NCBI GenBank assembly: GCA_944989445.1
Contig: CALYLW010000061.1
Span: 1,133,501 to 1,197,500, forward strand
Source: Ampullaceana balthica
Taxonomy: Eukaryota; Mollusca; Gastropoda; Lymnaeidae
Length of the DNA: 64,000 nt
Direction of reading: 5' to 3'
Part shown: positions 1 through 10,900 of the stretch, one piece after another
Numbering within the stretch: the stretch's first letter is position 1
How the letters are laid out: every line of letters starts with the position of its first letter
Notes under the pieces: model-generated
Seen by the model: the letters and a program-made list of their open reading frames with translations, nothing else
What the model was told of the DNA's origin: nothing
Databases searched by the model: none
Made by a program: the position numbers and the translations under genes

Positions 1-138
1 TATTAAAAATTAAAAGTGATGCTAATATGGGCTACAATCATATTGCCAATCAAAGATTATTTGAGTCCAGATCTAGCTTGCTGACTGATGGAGAAAGCAA
101 CATTTGATTATTCCTGCTTGCTTTATGATTCTTTACAG

Positions 139-191
139 GCAAAGCACTGCAGATCTCCAGTCAACTTCTTTAACAGCAGGGGTGGAGAAAG
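139..191 (+). CDS. Candidate upstream exon of the NWD-like gene (exon a)
   Basis: A pyrimidine-rich tract ends in TTTACAG at 138 and a GTGAGG donor follows at 192. The 53 nt are open in the frame that continues into 683-744 (AKHCRSPVNFFNSRGGE, then a split Arg codon). Lacking a domain, it is supported only by splice signals and phase. It could be 5' leader if the gene starts at ATG 2196. Confidence 0.55.
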
Positions 192-943
192 GTGAGGAGT
201 TTTATTCTAGATGATTTTAGTTTCTGGTGGCAAATTATTATTTCAAACTGTTCTACATTTTACATTTACATTAGTGGCATTTTAAAGTTAATGGGTTTTG
301 ACTAGAATCAGTGAAGTAATGAAGTAGTCTTAAATAAGGCATAAAATGGCTGTGAGATATTGAATCTACTGTGATAATACACTGGGATAAAATGGCTGTT
401 AGATATTAAATCTACTGTGATAATACACTGGGATAAAATGGCTGTGAGATATTAAATCTACTGTGATAATACACTGGGATTTGTGACCAATTATGATTAT
501 GACCCAAGTATTATAATCATGAACCAAGTATTATAATCATGAACCAATTCTTAGTAGGGAATGTGAACATTGTGACACTTGGTGCAAACCTTTAAAAAAA
601 ACTCAGTATTCAATGTAATTGTATTTTATTGCATACTCGACTTATGAAAGAAATTGTTAGACATCTGTAATTTTTATTTCAGATCAAAGGTTGGAAAAAC
701 TGCACAAGGACAAGTCATTTCTAAGCCTGTCACTAAACCATCAGGTCTGTTTATCAGTATTTGTGTCCTGTCTCTGTCACTGGGTTTTGAAAATAAACTA
801 ATAATATTTCAAAGATGGTTTCACCAAAAATAAATAATTTTATATTTCACTAATGATCTATTTATTCCAATAAAATTTATAATTGAACACTTTGAATATT
901 ATTCTAAAAAGCAAATGACTTTAAGTATATTTTATGTAATGTA

Positions 944-1025
<82 letters not shown>

Positions 1026-1840
1026 GGCTGTTAACAATTAATTTAAATTTAATCGTTAAATTTAGAAAAATTAACTATTAATTAATTGTTAATTTCGATT
1101 AAAGCCAAAAATTGAAATTTATGGTGTCATAAGTAATATTTATTAAAAGTACTTGTCGAAAATTGAAATAACACTGGAATGTCTTCTTTATATGACATCT
1201 TTTAACCAACAACGCAAACAGACAAGTGTATTGACATTATTTGGTTCAAGTGATGAGCGGGTCTTATTGATAATATAACCAGCCGAGCTGAACAATCGTT
1301 CACATAGCTTTAGATTGTCTCAGCTGAAGTTTCTGATACTGTAGTGTATGTTTGGTTTCCAGGTGATATGTAAGCGAAGTGTTAGAACGATGGTAGCAAT
1401 GTTCCCTTTGAGCAGCACGGCTTCCCATATATTTGATAGACGCCACGCAGGAGTTAAGAATCACCGCGCAGCAAATTTTGTAAAATATTGCAAAAAAATG
1501 GACGTTGTGCAACTTTGCACACTAGTTGTTGTTTTTTTACTTTGCAAATGGACCATCGAGGCTTAGACTTAGAGGGAACATTGTATGGTAGGCAAACGAT
1601 TTCTCTCAATGGACACACTAAACTTTATCAACATTTTGAACAGTCACGTCAGTCAATAGTTTAAAACCAAAATGTTAGTTTCCTCGTCCAAAAATTAGTT
1701 TATATTTATCGGCAAAAATATTTTACTTTTAACTTGCAGTACATTTATAAGTATTGGGTCGATTAATCGTAAAAAAATTTTTTTATTGTTAAAATATTTT
1801 AACGATTAATCGAGAATTTAATTGTTAAATTTCCGCAGCC

Positions 1841-1917
<77 letters not shown>

Positions 1918-4900
1918 CTTTATTTATTTTTTTAGCTTAACTTTTTTATTGTATACAAAGGTTCTTTAATTTTGTAATCAACCATCATTGGTAGATTTCA
2001 TTGAATATTTGTTGTCACACACTAATGTTTGTTAACACACACTCATCCATTATTACTGTATAAAGTGGTTTTTTTCCTTTCTTTAAATTGATTTTTAAAT
2101 TACATGTTTTATTTTGTTGCTGCTGTCATCAAAATGACAGACTGGGGCAACTTTATTATAATACACAACTCACTGCCTTATTTCCAAAACAATCCATGGC
2201 AGGTAACTCAAAACAAACCTTCAGCAAGGAAACTGAAGATAAGTTTGATCAAGTGCTGGAAGGCAATTTCGCTGACTTGCCTCCCTTGCCAAAATCTACT
2301 GTCAGAATCTTCCTGAGCTCCACTTTCTCTGACATGAGGGCAGAGAGAAATTCCCTGGCGAGGGAAGCCTATCCAAAACTGAGAGACCACTGCAGTGAGT
2401 TGGGATTGGGCTTTCAGGCAAGTGCCAGCCTTGGTAGTGTCAGAGTAAACTTTAAATCCAGACTATTTTTAGTTTTAAAAAATGAATTGAAAAACGCAAA
2501 GCCTCCCAGGGCATGCCTGGTAGGACTGCTCAAGCAACACAAGAAGTCGTATGATAAACATAAAGGGGTCAGAAACCAAGGCTTTGAACTAAGTGTGTTA
2601 TTCTTGTTCTAAATTAAAAATAAATAAAGTGTGTGTGTGCGAAGCATTAACAAATGTTGGGTTTAATTTAACTTTAACTGAAGGTATAACTAATTCTCTA
2701 TTTCTGTGCATCAGGTTTTAGATTTTAAGTGTTCATGACAGATGATATGTTTTACCTCATACTCATGACTTCAAGTTTTAGATCTTCAGTTGATTGTGAC
2801 AGATCTTGAATTGGTGTAGCTAATATTATATGACTTGTGTTGTGACCCCACATTGTATATCTTCGGTGGATTGTGACAGATCTTAAAAAGGTGTAGCTAA
2901 TATTATATGACTTTCTTTGTGACTCCACATTGTATATCTTTGGTGCATTGTGACAGATCTTAAAAAGGTGTAGCTAATATTATATGACTTTCTTTGTGAC
3001 CCCACGTTGTATATCTTCAGTGGATTGTGACAGATCTTAAAAAGGTGTAGCTAATATTATATGACTCTCTTTGTGACCCCACGTTGTATATCTTCAGTGG
3101 ATTGTGACAGATCTTAAAAAGGTGTAGCTAATAGTATGTGACTTTCTTTGTGACCCCACGTTGTATATCTTCAGTGGATTGTGACAGATCTTAAAAAGGT
3201 GTAGCTAATATTATATGACTTTCTTTGTGACCCCACGTTGTATATCTTCAGTGGATTGTGACAGATCTTAAAAAGGTGTAGCTAATATTATATGACTTTC
3301 TTTGTGATCCCACGTTGTATATCTTCAGTGGATTGTGACAGATCTTAAAAAGGTGTAGCTAATATTATATGACTTGCGTTGTGACCCCAGGTTGTAGATC
3401 TCCGATGGGGTGTGACAGCTGAGTCCACCAACAACCACTTGACCACTAACATTTGTCTCCTGGAACTAGAGAACTGCCAGAAAGTCTCTATAGGACCAAA
3501 TTGTATTGTACGTGATGTTTCTACCTTTTTTAAAAAGATTGCTATGTGAAAAAATGACGGGTAAAATATTGTTATAATAGAAAAGAAAATGCTCTTTAAA
3601 ACATACCCATTCTACAATGAAAGGTGTAAATCTTTTTTTTAAATAGATTGAAATGAATCATTTGAACAAATCTTAGTTTTATTTTCAGACCAATAACAAA
3701 GTTATAAACCAGTGATCCTAAATAATAATAATAATAATAATTGATAGTTTATATAGCGCAGCACCCCATCAAGCAAATGGGCTCACAGCGCTTTGCATAA
3801 AAATATAATAACACACATAATTATCAATTATTATTATTATTATTATTATATTAACACACATAATTATCAATTCATTCAATGTAAAACAATCATATCCTAA
3901 ATACAACATATAATGACCTAACAATACCTATAAGCTATGTTTATCATTTAAAGAAATGTTTTATGGTCGTTTAATTAATTGGAAAATAAAGTTTGAAAAA
4001 ATGTACTGCGAATGTGTAATGGTAGAGAACTCCATTGTCTGGGTGCACAAAAAGAGATAGACCTTTTACCAAATGTTTTAGTGTGTGTCTTAAGAACAGA
4101 GATAATTCAATGGTACCTCAAGATATGAAATTAATCCGTTCCGGGGTGGCTGTCTCATCCTGGATTTTTCTTATCTCGAACTAAGTTTTACATGTAAAAT
4201 ACCTAATCCATTCCAAGCCACACAGAAACAACACTAAAAAATTTTAAAATATAATGGAAAACTATAGAAAAACAAAGTAGGATGCTTTAATCCTTAAAAT
4301 TACACATTATAAATCAAATAAATAATTGAAAAAAAATGAAAACAGAATAAAATAAATGATAAATAATATGCACACAGATGAGAATCCTTAACTTTCGAGT
4401 GAGGTGAAGTGCCGTAGAAGTTGGTAGGGGGGAGAACAGATGGCAGAACACATTTTGGCATTATGTACAAAACACTTAACTTTGTGAAAATAATACGCTA
4501 TGTGCAAACATTGTAGGAATTAATGCTAAATAAACAATTACATTTAGTACAACTGTACACTAAACAAACATAACATAACACTTCAACTTATTTTTATTTT
4601 AAAACAATTTTTTTCTACGCTTTATAATTTTCTGTTTCACCTTTCATTTCCATTGCCTCACTCCCACCAACATCTTCTTGTCTTATTTTTAAACAAATAT
4701 TTTTAAATCTTCGCTTTCTCGTGGTATCTTAGCAAATGTTGATCCGAGGAAGCTTGTTCTAACTGCATTTTACAAAGTTTCTGAAATGAGTCTGGAAAAT
4801 GTCATTGAACTCCCAAGAACTGTTGGTGGCGCATTGAATGCAGTCACGGGTTGCCCAATGTTGTCAACTGCGCGTTTTTCATATCTTGGCCTTTCGTATC

Positions 4901-7900
4901 TTGAATTTTTCGTATCTTGAAGCATTCGTATCTAGAGGTACCACTGTAATGTACTTTTAAGAACCAAACTGTGTCTCAGATATAACACTTTCACTTCAGA
5001 TAATTCATCACAGTCTTGCTCAAATATCATGACATGTTTATTTTGTGACAATATTCGTGTATTTCAGGCCATCATAGGAAACAGGTATGGATTCTGTCCC
5101 CTCCCATTTCAAATTTCCATAAAGGAATTTGAAATATTGAAGGAAGAAGTCTGTGACCTGCAGAGTTTAGATGTCCTGGAGAAATGGTACAAGAAAGATG
5201 AGAACTCCATCCCACCTGCATATTTCTTGCAAGTAAATTTACCTGCAATTATTTAATCAATGTCTTGTCTAGTAGTTATATTGTTTGTTTGCCATTTTGC
5301 CATTACAGTATCATAAAACATAAACCTGACATATCTTGGTAAGGAAAAATTCAGTCAGTAAGATCACAATCTGAATAAAACTTTCCTTTTAGCTTTTATT
5401 GGTTATTCCCAGAGGTTGTTAAACAATCAGACCCACGCATTCCTTGTGCTTTCTTTTCAGATATTACCCTGCCATCAATGTTCCCTTTAAGCTGCGCTGC
5501 CGCGCAGATATCTGACTGACGCCACGCAGCAGTTTAGAATTAAAGCGCAGCCAATTATGTACAATTTTGCTTTTTAAAAAAATGCTGTGCAACTTTGCAC
5601 ACAAGTTTTTCTACTTTGCACTCATACCAACGAACATTAGAGGGACATTGTCTGCAATCAATTGTTTCATTCATATTTGCCCAATAATTTATTATTTTTT
5701 AATGATGATTTTACTGCTATTTGCTGAAAGATCTTTGGCCAAATATTATTTGTTTTGTTGAGTCAACTTTTTAATGTTTTCCCACAGTTTTTTTTAAATT
5801 TCTAACTCAAAGTAGGGAGAAGCTAGAACATGCTTTATAATAAGAATAACTACTTGGGGGTTAAAGGGCTTAGATTAGGGTTAGGGTAGAGTTAGTAAAA
5901 GGAAGACAACAAAATTTAAAGTGAAGGAGATGAAGTGGAAAAAAAAATGCCTCCAAGTCATTTAGTTCTAAATAAATTATTGTAACACTTATGGATTAGA
6001 GAGATTGCCATGAAGAAGAATACATTCCTGCATCACTGATATGTAATAAAGTTAGCCTTGAGGAAGACACCTAAGACCTCTTGGTGCTAGATTTTTCTTG
6101 CCTGTCACTATAGCGAGAGAGATAACACCTCTGAGCATTCTAAAACGTAAACCTCCAATGTTGTGCCGTCACCAGCCCATAACATCCCAACTGCCACATT
6201 TTCTGGACAACTCTCCTGAGAAGGAGTCACTAAAGAAGCAACACACAGAAGAGTGGTCAAGGTTGGAGGCACAGATGCTAAATACTCTCCACACAGCTGC
6301 CATCTCAGCCTTTAACAAAAACAAACTCTCCTTAGAGAGAAAACAATTTTTCCTTATGTCTGGTGAGTGCTATTTAACAAAATGTGGGTGAGACTGCAAT
6401 CAGGCTTATAGATTAGTAAATGGATAACATGTAAACAGGTTATGAGTTAGCCTGACAGGACGTAACAAAACAGCGTTTTGTTACGTCCTGTCAGGCTAAC
6501 TCATACCCTGTTTACATGTTATCCATTTACTGAGTGCTATTTAACATTTTAAGATAAGTATTCTCAGAACATCCCTGGAATGTTCAAAAAATTTTCTATA
6601 ATGATAAGACATTACTGATGTCATTAAATTCATGCTTATCTACTAAAAGCACCTAAATATTACTTCAATTAACTAAAGACAGTTACGTAAGGAGATTGAG
6701 GTCAAGAAAGTAACAATCATCGACATAAACTTTGAGCATCCAGGAACTAATGCTATATAGATGCAAGTGGATTGATAATAATAATAATAACCCCCTTTCC
6801 AGTCCATGATGGACTATGGGGCATGTGAAGTAACGTTCACACATTTTTTTAGCCACCACTAACGAGCAAGGGATTGTGTGGCTAGCAAAATGCCCTGGGG
6901 GCCTTGCCAGCACCGATAATAGAATCCGTAACTCTCTTCTGTCTCGGTTCGGCAGTCCAGTGCGCTACCGCTAGACCACTGCGGCCCCTAAGTTCAAGTG
7001 GATTACTATTTTTTTAAAAACTGAACATTTATTATTTTTTTAAAAAGAAGAGTTTAGTTTTTTCTTTTTGAGAAATTATATTTTATTGTCACCATCACTC
7101 AGCGTAGTGGAGTGTGTGGCACAATGACTCAGGTAGTTAATGCTTTTATGTATTCATGGTATGTTCATTTAAGCTACTTTCATCAATGTCAAATTCTTCA
7201 GACGTTACCATTGTTTATTTCCCCTAGTTACTGAGCACGAAACCAGAGGGGGGATAATTGATGCTGAAGATCCCAACAAACATGGACTCGTTTTCATCAG
7301 AGAACTGGAAGGTCTGGGACCTGAGACCTATAATGATACCAATGCTGGCAGATACAAGGACCTTATCCCAAGAAATGGACAGGTTCATTCTTGTTATCAT
7401 ATTGATAACTATTAAAATTAGCCCATTTATAAGAATGGGCTAATTTTTTTTTAAGGGGGCAAATAATAATTTCAATGTAGCAAATAATTTTAATTCCAAG
7501 TAAATTGCAATTCTTTTGGTGTATTGTAAAATCATATTCACAATTATTAAAAATTAGCCCATTATGAGAAAATAAATCTGCAACTCTGGATATAAAAAAA
7601 ATCTGGCATCATTTGATAACTGAGAACATTCTTCATTTAAGAAAATAATTTACATATTTTCTCTGACATGTTTGACATATGATTATATCTTGTTTAGAAA
7701 ACTTTACTTTTTAAACTAATGTCCTTTTTGAGTTGGTTTGTCAGATGATACTTAGATTATTTTTTTTAGATAGAGTCAGACGTACAAGTTGAGTCTCTCA
7801 TCACGTCCTTGAAGGAGGATTGTAAAACTTGTCTGTGTCCAGCTAACGTCAAGTCCTACTCTGTCCAGTGGCAGGACGGAGGCGTCCAGCCAGAGTCTCA

Positions 7901-10900
7901 CACTGGACACAAAGAATACCTCGCTCAGTTCTGTTCTGACTTTGTCACAGGGGTGAAGTCCCTCATAGACATGGACCTACTCACAAGTGACTCCTTGATA
8001 CGGCAGAGAGAATACTACTCCTTCTACACAGAAATCCTCCATCACTCTCATTTTTGCAAGCTCAAATGTGAAGCATTCTGCGGCCAGCTGGAGACACTGG
8101 AGCATATAAAAAACTACATCCTTGACCCAACAAACCGCAAACCTTTTGTGATACATGCTCAGTCTGGGGCAGGAAAGACGTCAGTGCTGGCCATGGCCAT
8201 GAACAGCCTCAAGCTGTGGATCAAAGAGAAGCACATCGGGATCATTCGGTTTCTGGGCACGTCACTGCTCAGCACGGACATCTACAATGTCCTGTTTAGC
8301 ATTTGTGGACAGCTGGCCGATATCACCGACAGCATCATGGAACCACAGAGCTACAGGACCATGAAGGGCCTAGCCATGTACCTGCCGAGATTCTTTAGGA
8401 GCATCGCCTCCACCGCACGCCAGCCCGTGATCATATTCTTGGACTCCCTGGACCAGCTTGAGGAATCCCACGAGGCCTACACGGCACGGTGGCTTCCGGT
8501 CAATCTGCCGGCCAACATCAAGCTCATCATTTCTACACTGCCCGATTGCCACAACATTTTGACCAACCTGACAGCAGCCATAGGTCAGAGTAAGAATTTT
8601 GTTCAGGTTCCAGTTCTGCCCGATTCCACCAGCCAGGAAATAGTTACCAAGTATTTGACCTTGAAGAGGAGAAAGGTCAGTTGTGGGCAGATGGAATTCC
8701 TGCTGGACACTTTCAGGAGATCTCCCAACCCCTTGTACCTGAAGCTTCTGATGGACCAAGCCGTCTTCTGGAACTCCTGCAGCCTTGTGTCAGAACTTGT
8801 TTTACCTGACTCTGTCCGGGTAGCCATCAATAATTTGTTTGACAAGCTTGAAGTTAAGTTTGGCTGTAAATTTGTTCAAGGGGCCCTGGGCTTAATCACC
8901 GTAGGCCGAAACGGTCTCAGCGAGATAGAACTGGAGGATGCCCTGTCATGCATGGATGATGTCATGAATGAAATTTACAGATTTCACGACCCGCCTGTGC
9001 CGGGCATGATCAGAGTCCCACCGGTCATGTGGGCGAGGCTCAGGTTTGACATCAAGGAGTACCTGGTGGAACGCCAATCACAGGGCCAGGCAACGCTGTA
9101 CTGGTACCACAGGCAGTTCATAGAGGCAGCGTCTGAGCGGTACACGCCCGGGACAAGGGGCCAGCTGCTACATAACGTTTTGTTTGAGATGTTTACATCA
9201 GAGGAAGGCGTGCGTAAAGACATCGTGCTGACCGATAGAAACAACCTCCTCATACCAGGAGCTGACAGGAACACCACCCCACAGCCCACCACTTGGAGTA
9301 ACACACGCAAGCTGGAGTGCCTCACCTATCATCTCATCAACTGCGTCAAAGTGCAGGATCGTGACTTTGTCAAAAGGACCACTTACTGCAATCTGCAGTT
9401 CCTCCGAGCCAAGGTGGCTGCCGTCGGGGTGGATAAGTTGCTGAGAGAGTTGGAAGTTTACCAGAAGCTGGTGATGGACCCAGAGCTGGAGATCATCGTC
9501 AAGTTCATCACGACCTGCACAACGTCTCTTAAGGATCCAGTGAACTGTGCCTTCAACGTCCTGGCTTACATCCCGCAAAACTCTGGCCACACCAATCTGA
9601 CCCACCTCAGGGCTATGGCCATGGGGTATCTAACACATCTTCCTAAAACTCTTCTCATCCCCGCGTTTGCTTGTCTCATGCCCAGGTCGGGTGAGCCAGA
9701 AAAGGTTTACGATGGTTTGTCCTGTGTGTTGGGCTTCAGAAACGAACAGGTTATATTCGCCAACAGGTGGCGCAGTGTCAGCGCGGATGACCTACTTGAG
9801 TCCGTTCATGACCATTCGGTAACACTGGCCTGTGTGGACATGAAGACGACTGACCTCACCAAACACCTTTGTGAGGAGATGAGCTCCGAACCTTTCATCA
9901 CAGCTGATGGCAAGGAGTTACTGTACCTGACCACTTTAGACTCGGCCGTGGTCAAAGTCCACATTGAGACCGGTAGCATCACTAAAAAAGCCCTAGGGGA
10001 GGTGTTTGCAGGGAAAGGACTTGAGGTCAGCAGGCTGACCAACTTCATGGTCACTGGCTCAGAAGACATGAAGCACCTGATTGTTTCTGTCGGGGACACA
10101 ATCGCCATGACTGAATACCCCAGCCTGAAGCCAGTCCGTCAACTGCACCAGCCTCACACTTCCAGGATCACTAACATTCACTGCTGCAGTGGTTCCCCAG
10201 TAACTGTCATATTCACTGAGATATCGACCATCACTGATGGGAACCGAGGAGTGATATCTTGGGATACTTCAAAGAATGTCACACATTGCACAAAAACGTC
10301 TTTCAAAATTGCGCCCAAAGCCTCGCAGTTAACATTAGGAGATGAATACCACATCTGCTATGGCCAAACTGATGTGGGGGAATACTTTATAGCCGTTAAC
10401 AAGTTAAGAACTGCGGAACGCTTTGACTCCATTCAAGTTTTCAAGGAAATTAGGTCAATCAGGGTATCTCGAGTGGATCAACAAATTATTTGCCAACTGG
10501 GAGACTCAGAGATCCACATACTGGACCCTGAAGTCAGGGAGCTGGTCAAAGCTCTGGATCACGTGGTCAAAATAATCTCATTTGATGTCGCCTGGGATGA
10601 GGATAAGCTTTTGATTGCTGACGTCAACAACACCGTATCCTTGTACGACAAAAAATTTGACAGATTGTTGTTCCGGGCCGGTGATCTTGCTGAGGTCAGT
10701 CATGTCAGCCTATTTCAGGGTCACATGCTAATCTTGACCAATGAGGACAAAGTAAAAATCTGGAACCAAAGAGATTTTTTCTCAGCAGGCCCAACTGAGA
10801 TGAGGGACCCGAAAGCCGACCCGGGATGTGTCATTACGAACTCTGAGGATGTGACGTGCTATGCATCATCTGAGAACGGCAAAGAGCTCTTCACTCTTGG

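Larger units (their letters stand above)
1026..1841 (-). mobile_element. hAT-type DNA transposon relic in an NWD intron
   Basis: Terminal inverted repeats start GGCTG...AACAATTAA on the left and end TTAATTGTTAAATTT...CAGCCC on the right. Sub-terminal ATTAATCG-rich blocks are typical of one animal hAT group. A transposase C-terminal fragment lies on the minus strand inside. Both ends abut (AT)n runs, so the target duplication cannot be read. Confidence 0.75.

Noticed and set aside
2088..2202. N-terminal extension of the exon c frame (MIFKLHVLFCCCC...)
   Set aside because: It lies upstream of a phase-correct acceptor at 2202 and has intron-like composition. An ATG at 2196 remains possible for an alternative transcript.
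5567..5761. Open frame in the intron after exon e
   Set aside because: Falls largely in a hAT-type MITE and AT-rich intron with no domain content.
5872..5900. TTAGGG-like motifs suggesting telomeric repeat
   Set aside because: Only two or three imperfect copies in an intron; not an array.
7258..7443. ORF overlapping exon g
   Set aside because: Different frame from the conserved exon and continuing into the intron.
8370..10108. Minus-strand frames opposite the NWD-like exon
   Set aside because: Shadow ORFs of the large plus-strand coding exon, with no domain similarity.
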